Shown here one piece after another: positions 21,741 through 33,289 of a stretch of 64,000 nucleotides of DNA. The notes under the pieces were generated by a model, which was not told the DNA's origin, made no database searches, and worked only from the letters and a program-made list of their open reading frames with translations. This stretch comes from Pseudopyrenochaeta lycopersici (lineage: Eukaryota > Ascomycota > Dothideomycetes > Pleosporales > Pseudopyrenochaetaceae), in NCBI GenBank assembly GCA_003313425.1, contig NHZP01000043.1, positions 1 through 64,000 of the forward strand. Reading direction: 5' to 3'. How positions within the stretch are numbered: the first letter of the stretch is position 1; each line of letters starts with the position of its first letter. Both the position numbers and the translations under genes were made by a program.

Positions 21741-22196
21741 TTAAAAACTTTAAAAACTTTAATAACTTAAGGTTATTATTTTACTAGTAATAGTAATTAC
21801 TATTACTAATTAAAACTTTATAATTATATTTATTTAGATTATTTACTATATATATAGTTATATATAAAGCTTAATAAAAATAAGAAAGTAGAGTTAATAT
21901 TAAAAGCTAGAATAAAATTTAACTTTTTTCTTATTAGGTTTTAGTACTACTATAAATTTATATAGTAATTACTAGTAATTATTTTTATAGACTAGTAATA
22001 GTAATTACTATAAAGAATTAACCTTACTTTTAAGAACTAAGTACTAAAACTAGAAACTTCTATACTAATAGTATAGGTTTATACTATTAAATATTACTAT
22101 ATACTTATACTATAGATTATATAAGCTTTTAAGCTATATTCTATTTTTAGAATTAGTAATTACTATTACTTAGTAAACAAGCAGACGGCAAGCCTG

Positions 22197-23590
22197 CGTC
22201 AGGAAATGGACGCCCCCCGTTCGGGTAATCCGGGCCTCGCTTATGGATTCGCCCTACGCCCGAACAGGTAATCGGCCTCGACGTTCACCCATAAAACGGC
22301 CTTCCTCCGCCGTCATTTTCGCTCCTTCTCCTCAACCTTTTCTCTCTATTCCTATCCCTTCATCCGCACCGGGCCCCCCCTCCTCCCTTGCCCATACCAA
22401 CTACTCTTATTGGGCCTCAGCGAATCCTTTGTGAGGCATTTTTCGAAACCCGCCGGCCGCTATCACCGCACAGCCTCCCCTCGTCCATGTCATTTCCCCC
22501 CCTATTCGGGCAGTGCCGTCCAGCTTTTCGTGCCCTCACGATTGCAGCTGCTGAAACTAAGGCTCAGCTCGCATTCACAGGTATTTGGCGGCCCTCCTAC
22601 TTTCCATGCTCAAGCTCGAGCTCTCGCACTCTCTCGCTTCTCGTCTTTCTTCGCTGCAAGCTTTCCCTCTTCCCTCGCAAGATGCTCGCTCACTTCACAC
22701 CAGTAACAGCTGCGATTGAAGGGCGACGCTCTCTACGCATCGTATGAGCTATACCAGCATGCGGTCCTATGAAAACCTATCCCCCCTCTCCTTGCTCCGG
22801 ACTTGCCGATAGCAATTTCCTGCGTCCTTTTCTTTCCCCGTTTTGAGCGAACGAATGCGTAGCTTTCACGCCGTTGTCTCAGCTCTGATATGACTATATT
22901 GCGCCCCACCCACCGGTCGAATATGCTGGCCCCATCCTTCCGGTAGTGGTGTGGTCATTCACCCGCATGACACATTAATTTGAGCCATCCTGGTGTCTGC
23001 GTCAGCGCTATGGCTCCAGTAGGATGCTCCGCCTCGAACGAGGCATACGGCGTTGCTGTAACATTGCAATGCAACCAGCAGGGGGCTGATACCTGGACGC
23101 TGGCAGCTGATAGCTCCAAGATGGCTGCGGGTGTGCCACAGGAAGCGAACGAAGCCCTGAAGCCAAATCACCGAACAACACAGGGCGCCGTTGACGAAAA
23201 TCGCGCATTCATGCGTTACCTGGCACGGACTTGTTCTACGTAAGAGGGTGGTTGATGATCGAAGAAGAAGCTGGCGATCGATGGTTTCATTCAAGGTGAT
23301 ATGGATCCTTGGACAGCTGAAAGCCGCGCACGACCAAGTCGTAGCGACCCCTTGCTAGCCAATCGCCGGATGAGCTAAGCTAATTATTGACGCGGTGAGG
23401 CCATCCCCGCCGCTTGATAGAGCGATACGGGGGTCCTTTCGGAGACGCTGATGCTGACGGGTTTCGAGCCCGCCCGCCCTCCCTACAGAGAGCGTCCTTG
23501 CACTGCTCGCTGCGCCCGTTGCAACCATTTCCGCGATGAATGCGGCATTTATGCTGTCTCTTCATTCCTGGGCGGCAGTATCGACCGCGA
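22197..23590. other. Region of ordinary composition without a supported gene
   Basis: Base composition changes sharply from AT-rich to balanced at 22197. C/T-rich stretches occur at about 22300-22800. Open frames here are short, overlap on both strands and show no domain or splice logic. Confidence 0.5.
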
Positions 23591-23600
23591 CATATAAAGC
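23591..23600 (+). promoter_or_regulatory. TATA-like box upstream of the Myb/SANT gene
   Basis: CATATAAAGC lies about 80 bp upstream of the ATG at 23677. Confidence 0.45.
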
Positions 23601-23676
23601 GATGCTCAGTCCGGAGAGGGAGCTGCTTCTTTCCAACTCCTCGTGGCCAGAGTAGTCACCAGATCGCCACACCAAA

Positions 23677-25595
23677 ATGGCCTCCTCTTGCAGCACCTCT
23701 TTATTGGACCCTTCGTTTTCTATGAAAATTGTTCCATACGTTCCTCGAGCGCCCAAACCTAGGCCAAAATCCAAGGCCAAACCAATGTCTACAACCAAGA
23801 CGGCAGAGCACAGCCGTTCAAGAGTCGACTCCTCCAAAGATGATGGGGACTGGTTCCATATCGACGATTTCCCAATGCCAGATTCAAATGGATCTCGCTC
23901 TCTCGACCCGAGAGAACCTGGTCTGCTCGGAGCTGTAGACGCTTCTAGTTCTCTAGACCATGGTATTACCCGCCCACTGATCGTTGCAAGCCAATAGAAC
24001 CGAACTAACACAGGGGTGCAGACGTAGTCGATGGCCTTGGTGCCGCCACCGAATCGGAGAAGCCAGAGCATTACCAGTCTAGCTGGAAATCGCTTGACGG
24101 AGGAGGGACAGACCACGTTACGAGCGTGGCAAAGACAGACTCAACTCTGAACGATTTGTTTGACGGAAGCAGTCTGGGTAAGTATACGAGTGGATTGCGA
24201 TGCTAATGTACTAAATTCATGATAGAAAATCCTTTCATTTTAGAGAGCAACGCAGCGGAAGAGCACCACAGTAGTTTTCTAGCACTGGTTAAGGAGACCA
24301 TTTTGACATCCTCAGAAGCGCCATCGCCGGCGGAGGACGAACCACTTTTCGACTTCGACGTGACGAGCGGATCGCCGTTATCACGCAAACGAACACGCCT
24401 CTCATCTGTTGGCATGATAATCTCTTCGGCAGAGGTGTCGGACATTACGTCAGAACCGGAGCTGGAGGACCCTCGTTCAGCGAAGCGGCAAAGGCCGTCT
24501 GAGCGACAAGGAAAGAGCCTCATACTCGATCATGTGCCCACACCCAAGCCAACGCCTCTGCCGACCCCCAGCGGCCCAGATTCTCGTTCTAGAGCCAGCA
24601 ATGAGGCTAGCCCTAGCCCTCCTAACAATGACAGCCAAGGTCGTGGCGCCGGAAGCCTAGTCCCGTCTTCAAACAACCTCGATGAAGGTGGAGCTAGGAA
24701 GAGCCACGAGGATGGACTCGGTCAGGTCGATGAGGTGTCCGGTAAATCTTCGGTGAAAGCTTCTCAACGTAGTAGACGCAACGATCAGCTAGTCCAGAAG
24801 AGGGGGCGCGGTCTATCACGGACTACCCTTAGACAACCAGGCTGGGGCAAGCTGCCTACGAGGACATCGCGAAACGTGACGTCAGCCCAACCCTGTCAAC
24901 CATCCAAGTCCGGAATGGATAGCGCGAATTTGTCTTACTCCCCACGAACATCATCTCCAAGAACGGAAGTTGGAGGTGGAACCAACGCAAACCATGGATC
25001 CAGCGACGATATGGCTTATCAGATAACCGATATCACGCATTGTTATGTGCCAGAGGGTTCGTCGATTGTGACGGCAATTGTCCGTTACCGTGACTCGAGC
25101 TTGTCTCTTGACCCGGTAACCCTGAATCACAAGCTCCTCGGCGGAGAGAGCAAAATCATCCGCATGACCCAGCTATCGCCTGATTCATGGATGCTACTAG
25201 GTTACCGATATGACGCTGGCATATTAGAGGCACCTGCCCATGGAAGCTTGACGCTGCTCAATGCGGACCAGATGAGGAGCAGTCACCATAGAGGTGCTCC
25301 CAGTCATGATGTTGACTACTCATATGACGACGGTGATGAAGAGGACGAAGATGGGGAGGAATACAGACCTCACGCTAATCCTCACGCTACCGATAATGAT
25401 CGGGGATGCCGCAGAGATGATACGTGCTGCCGACAACGAAAGCATAAACCGTGGTTAGAATCGGACGAAGAGCGTTTGCTCTCGTATAAGGATAAGATGG
25501 GTATGAATTGGGATCAAATTACACCTCGCTTCCCAGATCGGTCGGAGGGCGCAATAAAATTGCGCTACTACACGTTGCGCAAGAAAGATTCGTGA
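23677..25595 (+). CDS. Myb/SANT-domain protein, three exons
   Basis: Exons 23677-23962, 24022-24177 and 24226-25595 give 603 residues. Intron 1 (59 bp) has an ACTAAC branch point and uses the GGTGCAG acceptor, because the earlier CACAG acceptor leads to a stop. Intron 2 (48 bp) has GTAAGT and GATAG. The long middle is Ser/Pro-rich and probably disordered with basic patches. Residues about 410-475 form a conserved block (YQITDITHCYVPEGSSIV...RYRDSSLSL) seen in ascomycete Myb-like proteins. The C-terminal 50 residues are a SANT/Myb helix set (KPWLESDEERLLSYKDKMGMNWDQI...FPDRSEGAIKLRY). It is probably nuclear and DNA-binding; its target is unknown. Confidence 0.8.
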
Positions 25596-25689
25596 AGCTA
25601 TTGCTTTCATGCCACTTGACGCCTCGTCTGACAGCGTTACCGTCCCTGAATGCAGGTCATCTCGGCGGCCTGCAACGTGATGTATGCGA

Positions 25690-26040
25690 TGAAGGTACCC
25701 AGCTCCTCCATCATGCTGTTCTGAGGGACAAACCTGATACTCTAGATTTGGTCCGCCAGATTGTAGAGAACGGTGCACCGATGAATGAGATCAAATACGA
25801 AAAGGATCCGACGACATATATAGAGTGAGAGCCATTTAGCCTTGGGACACCACTCCATCGAGCCGCAGAGTTTGGGAAAGTAGACATTGTGAGGTACTTG
25901 TTCAAGATGGGCGCTGACTTCCCTAAATTGGACAGCAAAGGGCGAACGCCACGTTTTCTGGGCGGAGCAGAACGGCTATGCGGAAGTGGCGCGCGTTCTC
26001 GAGGAAGCAGAGAATCGTCAGCTTCAGCTTCAGCACGTAA
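25690..26040 (+). pseudogene. Ankyrin-repeat gene fragment
   Basis: Reads GTQLLHHAVLRDKPDTLDLV, then GTPLHRAAEFGKVDIVRYLF with a KMGADFPKLDSKGRTP follow-on, and then FWAEQNGYAEVARVLEEAE: about three ankyrin repeats. A TGA at about 25826 and a frameshift near 25955 interrupt it, and no start or other domain is visible, so it is a relic. It lies just downstream of the Myb/SANT gene and could be a lost neighbour. Confidence 0.7.
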
Positions 26041-26559
26041 ATATTGATTCTACCAATACATAGTTATACCTCTGCGAGGTTCAATTTCCGGGGCTTTATT
26101 AGTACTTAGCTAAGTGGAGTTAGGTAGAAGAATGTTATTGTCTTCAACGACAACGAAATTGTGACTGGTTTCGATAGTAGAATATTCTCCCCGTAACCGC
26201 TCTGGGAGTAACTACCGTCGTTACGATTCCCATCGTTGACTCTAACGTCATGCGCCCCGGGTTCCATGACGTCTTCCGACCCAAGTCCGGTCGACTCGTG
26301 CTTTCCGTCTCAGGGGATCAGGGTCTGGAATTGGTTCATCGGTTAATGGTGCCTGTCACATTTTGGTACTGCGTTCTCAGCCTTAGACTCAGTAAGGCTA
26401 TCGCGTCCGCCCGTCGAACTTTGCCGCCGGACTAGCCAATAACGGTATCCCAGTCCGTGCTCAATCAATGCAATAGCGCACATCAAATTTACTTTACAAG
26501 CCCTCTAACTGCGCGGGCGTGGAGCAGTTCAAGATTCCATTCCATTCTGAGACTAACAA
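26041..26559. other. No supported gene
   Basis: Nothing recognisable was seen on either strand. Confidence 0.4.
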
Positions 26560-26940
26560 CGCCAACGGACAAGCCGATCATAGCAACGGCGAAGCTCAGA
26601 CTATTCCTCATGGCGCTGCGTTACAACGTTTTAAAGTACCTTTCACGCTTAAGAGTTCCGTCTTGCCTGAAATAACTGCGAGGAGCTGAAAGTTAAGCCG
26701 GCCGCCGGTGCAGGCACCAGTCCAGACAGCGAAGCTAGCCGCACCGATATCTGCCCCTCGCATCGGGAAAGCCCAGGGTGCACTCAAGCGAAGCTCGGGG
26801 GGGGGGGCCCTAGAATGTCTGATGACGAGGCCGGCGACAGTCTTACACGATCTAGAAGTCTGCATGTACAAGCCTAGTGTGCCATAGAGACCCTCGTATC
26901 GGAGTTGAAAGGCCACAACCACCGTCTTGGGTGTTTGGAC
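26560..26940 (+). pseudogene. Decayed partial paralogue of the gene at 30599-32427
   Basis: Three blocks align in order with that gene: 26597-26640 with about 31460-31500, 26760-26870 with about 31595-31700 (shared TCTGATGACGAG and GACAGTC motifs), and 26895-26935 with about 32060-32105. The last two are joined with the intervening intron and exon sequence missing. A run of twelve G near 26798 adds a frameshift. No open frame spans it. Confidence 0.55.
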
Positions 26941-27570
26941 AAACCTCTGTGCATGCTTGTCTCGCTCGGTGTTAAGGCAAGGGTGGATGTTTCCCCTCCC
27001 CTAGTTAGCCTAGCTTGCTGTGAAGGCACAGACGAGTGAAGGTTAATGCGTTATGAAGCGAGGCCGTCGAGCGTTTTCACAATCTGCAGCTCAGTTCGGA
27101 TGAAAACTATTTTCGGCATGAAGTCTACAATGCATGACGGCCCACCTCAACTACGCCTCCGCTGCAGACAGTGTCCCTGCTAGGAGGCATTGGTTCCGAA
27201 TCTTGGATATGCATTCACCTGTCATGCGCCTCTTTCCTTTCCCCTGCCGTGTAAGGCGGACACGAACCCCTAGTCTGAATAGCAAGCTCCATGGCTGCGT
27301 CCCGTCTCTCGGCAGCAGTAGTGCCATGTAAGTCAATGTCTAACATCGTATGACTTTCCTCGCCATGAGATACGCGCCCCTGTCTCCAGGGAGGGAATTG
27401 GCCAGACTCTGGCTTCGGAGCATGAACGAGTTGTTGGCATCAGAAGGTAACGTTACATGCTGTCTCAAATTGAAACTGATGATGGAGGAGTACCATCCTA
27501 TCCTGGCCCAACGACAGCACCACTGCCCCGCTGTAATGCATGGAGCATCGCTGGTGGCTTAGGCATGTCG
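26941..27570. other. No supported gene
   Basis: Short overlapping frames only; nothing recognised. Confidence 0.4.
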
Positions 27571-27699
27571 TGCATATAAAGGTTTTCATATTCGCTCGCA
27601 ATTGCTGCTCTAAGAACACTTACTATTTTTCTTCTACACTTTCTACCTGCCTCTTATCTTAGTTTACGCTCTCCTTCGCTCCACAGAATGAAGACATGA
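27571..27699 (+). promoter_or_regulatory. Core promoter and pyrimidine-rich leader of the 2EXR-type gene
   Basis: CATATAAAGG at about 27571 is followed by a C/T-rich leader (about 27620-27685), a common layout of ascomycete promoters. A three-codon upstream frame (ATGAAGACATGA) begins at 27688, about 125 bp before the main ATG, and could reduce translation. Confidence 0.45.
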
Positions 27700-27813
27700 G
27701 GACGACCCAACGGAGAAACTTGGCCTAGTCCCGGCCCTCTGCTTAGTGGAAATCCATCAAACAATCAGACGGACGAAGAGCAATCATACACACATCAGCT
27801 GAACGATAAAGAG

Positions 27814-28716
27814 ATGTTGCACATTGTGGAATGTGAACATCACTTTGGCACGGTGTTGCTGTCTTCATGGGAGCGCACGGCCTGGTTACAGCGCCGCGTT
27901 CGAAAACATCCCCATTCCCTCCGTGCCCGATGTGCAGTAATGCTTATATGTGGACATCGATGCGGACGGCCATTTGTCCGTACAGATGCACGAGACCAAC
28001 AATGGTACTGCGGCGGCCACGATCTATTACTGCCTAAAAGACAATCTAAGCTGCTCGAACTTCCAGGGGAAATCCGAAATGAAATTTACAAGTACGCATT
28101 TCCTCCATTTTTAGGGCTCTTTCCCCAGCGTAGGCTTGAGGGGAGCAGTATAGGGCTTCTTGCGGTCAACAAACAGGTCCATAAAGAAGTTATAAGTCTA
28201 GTGTATAGCACGAAGCCACTTAGACTTAAATATGAGGAGGACGACTTGAGCATTGATGATGAATTTTACGATTGGGACGGCCAAGATCACAACGTTGGAC
28301 GCTACTTAGGATCGAGTTGGAACAAATCCGCGCTCCTCCGATTGCTCGGCGGAAATTCGTTTCAATACGTTAACGATATTGAGATTTACGTGGATCTCGA
28401 AGACTCTGACGATGCCGAACGCTCGATTTTGCTGGACTTCGTCCATGCACTCTGCCCTAAACGAAGAACGCAGCCAAGGCGCTTTACGATAAAGTTCACG
28501 GTAGCGACGTTGACAGGCGAGGAAGAGGAGGTTGAAGTTTTACGCTTTCTCCAGGCGCTTAGCGAGGTTCCGGAGTTTAAAGACGTACGCTTTGAACTTG
28601 AGGATCCTTGTCGACTTAAAGGGGAAGATGGACAACAGCTCCTTCAGAGGGCATGTGCAATGAGGGACAGCCTATTAGTGGGACGTAAACGTAAATTTGA
28701 GCAATTTCAGGGGTAG
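27814..28716 (+). CDS. 2EXR/F-box-like fungal protein
   Basis: Single exon, 300 residues. Residues about 40-65 hold a Cys/His group (MLICGHRCGRPF... YCGGHD). Residues about 78-130 carry the LLELPGEIRNEIYKYAF...GLLAVNKQVHKEVISLVYS pattern, the fungal 2EXR/F-box-like fold: a leucine-rich LPxEIRNxIY start and a CRQ/NKQ helix. The C-terminal half is acidic and ends in a basic RKRKFEQ segment. Family members are numerous in ascomycetes and their functions are mostly unknown; a role in protein-protein interaction is the usual guess. A TATA-like box lies upstream, and the long 5' leader may hold an intron I could not place. Confidence 0.65.
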   Translation: MLHIVECEHHFGTVLLSSWERTAWLQRRVRKHPHSLRARCAVMLICGHRCGRPFVRTDARDQQWYCGGHDLLLPKRQSKLLELPGEIRNEIYKYAFPPFLGLFPQRRLEGSSIGLLAVNKQVHKEVISLVYSTKPLRLKYEEDDLSIDDEFYDWDGQDHNVGRYLGSSWNKSALLRLLGGNSFQYVNDIEIYVDLEDSDDAERSILLDFVHALCPKRRTQPRRFTIKFTVATLTGEEEEVEVLRFLQALSEVPEFKDVRFELEDPCRLKGEDGQQLLQRACAMRDSLLVGRKRKFEQFQG

Positions 28717-30552
28717 CATTGATGTCTCTTAGTGTTATAGGAATAACGTTCAATCCCTACGCAACGGAAAAACCCCCGTGACGGAAAAATCACGAGTACT
28801 TTGATTTCCAACAACTCTCACTCCAATCACACCTCAATTTCTGCTGTGCACTAGCGATTATTATGTGCTGTAGGTGCTTCCAAACATGCAGACACCATCG
28901 CACCTTAAAATTACTGTCGCATCACAACAAATGTGATCGAATAATAGGTGAGGACTGCGTTGGTGAGGAGGCTCCGCTGCTTGCAGGATATGATTCGCAT
29001 ATAGACTCGACGTTCCTCTTAAATTCTTCTACTGTGTATGAGAACATCAGGCTTCCGGCCCATTCCTCAATCAAGTGGTGCTGTCGACAATCTCGTTCGC
29101 TGATCAATGTTGTTGACCAATCACTAGCGGCTAGGATTTCCCGCAGCTGCATTGACCTTGACCTCAATTGGGTTGTGCCAGCGCTTGCCATTCCGCACAG
29201 ACCAAACCTAAATCAATCTTTCCACCACCGCTTCTCGATACAACCACCACGCAATAGCCCAACTTACTTTAACCACCAGTTAATTGGAGATCAGCTTAGG
29301 AGTATACATCGATTCCACAAGTGCAATGACTTCCGCTTACACGTCAAGGTCAACAACGCCCTTTCCGGCATATCCCATTCGACCTTCGTCCCGGAATTCC
29401 CCTTCTTGCCCGTACGACCGACGTCACACGAATTCTCTGAGCCTCCAAGTCCACAAGGAACGCACAGAGCTAGCATGAATCAGATTTGCTCCGCAGTTGA
29501 TTTATTTTGCATTACTGTCATTCCAGCACCGGGCCATATGAGCTGAGGAACAATAGCGCCCAAAATAAACCTTGGTCTGCCTTCAGGGCCGCGCATGTAA
29601 TGTTTGGAAGGACATGCATCGATGCAGATGATGGGAGATCCAGCCAAATGTATCACCGCACAAAGCCAGAAACTGTCGTATGAGTATCCATGCCCGGATT
29701 TCTTTCTGCTCAAGATCGACGCAACCAGGGGAGCAAACTGGACTTGAGGCCCGGACTGCATCGGTCACGCAGCACCGTTCAACCTCCTCTGTCTTCAGGG
29801 CAAGGCCGTGTGCTCGCACGATCGCTCGCGGCTCCAAGGGAGCACATGATCTGGTTTTCGCTGTGCTGCTGCAGCCACTTGCCTACATCACCACCGCATG
29901 AATGCGCCTGCTTCAAAGTCGTCCACGTCGAGGTTTCCAACTCCTTCCGGTGGGACAGCCGACCGCTCAACAATGCACTGTCTTGCGTCATCCTTCGAAA
30001 GGCGTTAGACGAGGGACATTTGCAGAATGGAGCCCACAATTGCGTGGCAGCTCGTCTTGTCCACGCTCCTGCAACAGACATGGGCCCAGTCCTGACCAAG
30101 GGCACGAGTTCAGATGCATCGAGTGCATTGAAGCTACGACCATCCCCCGCAACGATTTGCGCCAGTACGGCGCTTCACTAACCCCAGCTACCCAGCTGTG
30201 TCATCGTACAAGGCAGACTTCGGCCCTTTGACCATATCAAGCCACTGTGAAAAGCTGGTACCCCCTTCATGGTGACAACTTCCAATCAACATGAGCGGTC
30301 ATGGCCGCTGAGCAGGTATCGTGTGACTTGATGTGTCACGACATGCATATTACCACCCTTCGCATGCCCTAGCGGTGGCAGGATCCTGGCAGTAGAACAC
30401 CAACAAGGCTCGTCCGGTGATGATCGAGCTGCGCCCTCTATGCGTTGTAAGAGGGGAGGTGTCGATTGGTGGAGGTATCGTTGAGGACGGCTGAGGATGG
30501 CGTGGCGGGACGCTTTTGGTGCGTGCTCCCCTGCACCCCGAAGCCCGGGATG
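28717..30552. other. Long intergenic region with a dispersed repeat
   Basis: Contains one copy of a repeat (about 28911-29130) also found at about 41060-41225. Open frames up to 227 codons (from 28863) overlap that repeat and others on the opposite strand, show no recognised domain, and are not accepted as genes. Confidence 0.45.
28911..29130. repeat. Dispersed repeat, copy 1
   Basis: Shares GCATCACAACAAA, TAGGTGAGGA, GACTCGACGTTC and CCTCAATCAAGTGGTGCTG in the same order with 41060-41225. Identity is moderate. No terminal structure was recognised. Confidence 0.65.
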
Positions 30553-30553
30553 A

Positions 30554-30561
30554 AGTATAAA
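30554..30561 (+). promoter_or_regulatory. TATA box
   Basis: GTATAAAG lies about 40 bp upstream of the ATG at 30599. Confidence 0.5.
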
Positions 30562-30598
30562 GTCATGCGTGAGCCCGCTATGGTCTGCTCATCACATC

Positions 30599-32427
30599 AT
30601 GGCCTTCTCTCCTTTGCTTTTCTCCTGGAGTCCAGACGCAATTGAGCAGCTGTTTAACTCTGTCCCGGATCCCATACACGATGACTTTCTTTGTGACTCT
30701 CCCTGGACTTTAGACATGGAAAATGGAGAAACCGGGGAAACAGTGAGTGAACCCTTCCCTCCCGTCTTGATGTCAACGAGCTTATCCAGATGAGCAGGAA
30801 CAAGATCTTTTCTGCATTGATCCCGATACTTACATGAGCTTGATTCTGCAAACAGAAGAGATGGAACAACTTGCTGCTGGACCGGATTTCGATCAACGTG
30901 AACCTCGCATCACAAGCCACGAAGTGCCCTCGAACACACAGGTCGGGGAAGAGAATGCTCCTGGACACGAGGTCGGCCAAGAGTGGAGCGCTGGGACGAG
31001 CCACGAGCCTGCTACGGAAATGCCGGACGTGGGTGTCGAGACTCTGGTAGCATTGGGCGAAGGCGGGGACGCCACCGTTCAGGACATCTCTCTCGTCACG
31101 AGTTGCAAAGTCTCTTTGAGCCCACCATTTGAGGCGCTGCGCGTATCATCACCAGCAGACGCCGAGACACGCCCCGAGGAGTTATGCGAGGCACAGGCAG
31201 GCGGCATAGAAGAACCTGTTAGTCTGGATCATACCCAAGTCCCCTGCCCCGTTGAGAACAAGGGAGCCCGAATGGAGCTAGCGACCATGGCGGCTGAGGA
31301 TGTAACCGGAGTGCAGGCGTTCCAAGACAAGGAATGCTTTTGCGAGCAAGCACGTCCAGACCGCCTATCAGCAGTGCCAGAGCGCGGATCGACCCAGAAT
31401 GATGACGCTGGGATTCGTAGCCCCTCCAACCAGAGTGCCATGAAAGGCGACCTGTTGAAGCAGAACGACACTGTTCCGCAAGGACTGCTTGTTAGCACGA
31501 TCGAGCGGGAGGAGCCTGGAACTAAGACGGCAACTGGTGAAAGTACGAATCAAGGGCGCGGAACTGCTACCAGCAGCGTCGGTCCGTCAGATCGAGGAAG
31601 CGCCAAGGTACGGGTGCAAGAAGATCGAGAGGGGCCCGGAACATCTGATGACGAGACCGGTGACAGTCCTGCACGATTTAGAAGCATGCAGGTGGAGGCT
31701 GAAGGAAACAAGGGTGGACGTACAGGGACTCCAAAGAATGCTGCATGTGGCTCCAAAGGTATGACTCTATGCGCACAGCGATATATCCGCTGACAATGCA
31801 GACAACCCAATATTGCTCGATGACGAGGAAGAATTACCAAGCCAGTTTTCTCACGAGTCAACCAATGCAGACACCGACATTGACGACAGCGACGGGGGCA
31901 GACGAACCGCAGGTGATCCCCCTCGTAGATCAGAACGACGAAAGCGCAAGAGGAGTTGCGACGACATGCAACCATGGGGCGGTGTGGACTTTCAGAATCA
32001 GAAATTCAAAGAGCTTCAAGACGCATGGGCCGTAATACAGGAAATGTACTTGTTCGAGATCAAACCTCTTGTAGCGAAGCTGGAAAGCCATAGCAACCAT
32101 CTCGAAAATTTGGTTGCGGACTTCCGCGCGGAATTTTACCATCTTTATGAGAAGTTGGAAACAAGCGATTCGATTGATCCAGCGAGCGTGTTGCAGCCCA
32201 TCGGCTGTTGGAAGAAGCTAAAGGGAGAGCTGAGGACAAGGAAGGTTCCGGAAGATGGCGAGGAAAAGAGCAAAATGCTCCAATTCGAGCAGGCTTTAGA
32301 TTTGCTTGCGGCTAAAGCGGCATTTTGCGACATCATCGAAGAGTGCCTCGGCCCTATAGACAGGAAGGATGACAACAAGGACAAGGATTACAAGGGGAGA
32401 CGTCCAAGCAAGACTCAGCGCCGGTAG
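30599..32427 (+). CDS. Three-exon protein of unknown function with basic patch and C-terminal helices
   Basis: Exons 30599-30742, 30798-31758 and 31802-32427 give 576 residues. Intron 1 (55 bp, GTGAGT...GAGCAG) and intron 2 (43 bp, GTATGA...CTGACAATGCAG) both keep the frame. The N-terminus (MAFSPLLFSWSPDAIEQLF) and the exon junction read smoothly. The middle is acidic, rich in Glu, Thr and Ser, and probably disordered. A nuclear-localisation-like RRSERRKRKR precedes a helical, probably coiled-coil C-terminus (FKELQDAWAVIQEMYLFEIK...HLENLVADF). I recognise no family. A TATA box lies directly upstream and a decayed partial paralogue lies at 26560-26940, so this is a small local family. Confidence 0.65.
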
Positions 32428-33289
32428 AAACATCGTCAATAGGCTTTCATGTCAGACTTAGTATGTTCGTGTTTCATCCAGAGATTACAGCTATATTAGT
32501 GGCTAAAGATCACGAATCGATGAATACTATTTTTTCGCGGCAAATCCGCAACTCAATAGCAGAGAACGCTCCCAAAGAGTATATGATTACCATCACTCAA
32601 CTATATCTTGGTCGCGGACGCATCGTACTTAGGGCGCTTTCTGTACATATGTGACGGTTTGAAATACAACGAAATGGAAGCGTTGCTTGAGGTTCCTTTT
32701 GCTTCGCGACAACGTAACTTCCGATCGTAGATATATAGCATTTAAGATGTGTACCTTGGGGGACTAGCTCTACTCCGGCGTATTCTATTCTTAAGATGAG
32801 GACGCGGCTGTCTTAACAATGCAATTCTCACCGTGACAGCTAGCAACAGAGGCGGTTAGTAGACGATCCAAGCATTTAGATGGATTTTTGCGCCATGAAG
32901 GCGTTGAAGCCGCTCAAACATCGTGCTTCCAGTGCCTTTGACGGACATAGAGCTAGCTTTCGCTGCTAAACATTATTTTTAAGGGGCCATGGACATTGTG
33001 TATATGGTGTTGAGGCCTCTTCTGTTTTCATCGCGGAGCATTGTGGTGTCGGAAAGGAGATCGGGAGCCTGACCGGCTCCCTTGAGCGGTATAAATTATC
33101 AATCTCATTGCTAGCAACAGGCAAACCGAGGAATGAATGGGCAGTCAGAGCCTTGGGCATGGTAGACTAATATTGGCGAACAAAAGAGTAGACCTTCCTG
33201 CTGCTGTAGCATTGGAGGTATGCATGCTAATAACTAAGAATCATTGAAGAGAAACATAATGCTGAAGAGCTGCATTCTCAGAACGAAAG
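32428..33289. other. No supported gene
   Basis: Nothing recognised on either strand; short frames only. Confidence 0.4.

Larger units (their letters stand above)
17273..22178 (-). repeat. Right arm of the 12.5-kb inverted duplication
   Basis: Reverse complement of 9651-16412 without the pogo element, about 4.9 kb and near identical over the parts compared by eye (all shared reading frames give identical proteins). Its outer end continues into a hAT terminus at 22196 and its inner end into copia RT, so it keeps the ancestral neighbours on both sides. Confidence 0.9.
19552..22196. mobile_element. hAT element with nested insertions, right arm
   Basis: Left end CAGGGTTGCCG at 19552 and right end ACGGCAAGCCTG ending at 22196 (one mismatch to the family end). 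It contains the 861-bp hAT derivative, the solo LTR and the minisatellite, and no transposase gene. An 8-bp duplication is not visible: GTTATAAC on the left, CGTCAGGA on the right. Confidence 0.55.

Noticed and set aside
22243..23250. Several 60-120 codon frames in C/T-rich sequence
   Set aside because: Overlapping on both strands, no domain, no consistent start; composition alone explains them.
28863..29546. 227-codon ATG frame
   Set aside because: It overlaps a dispersed repeat also present at 41060-41225 where the frame is not kept, and has no domain or splice logic.
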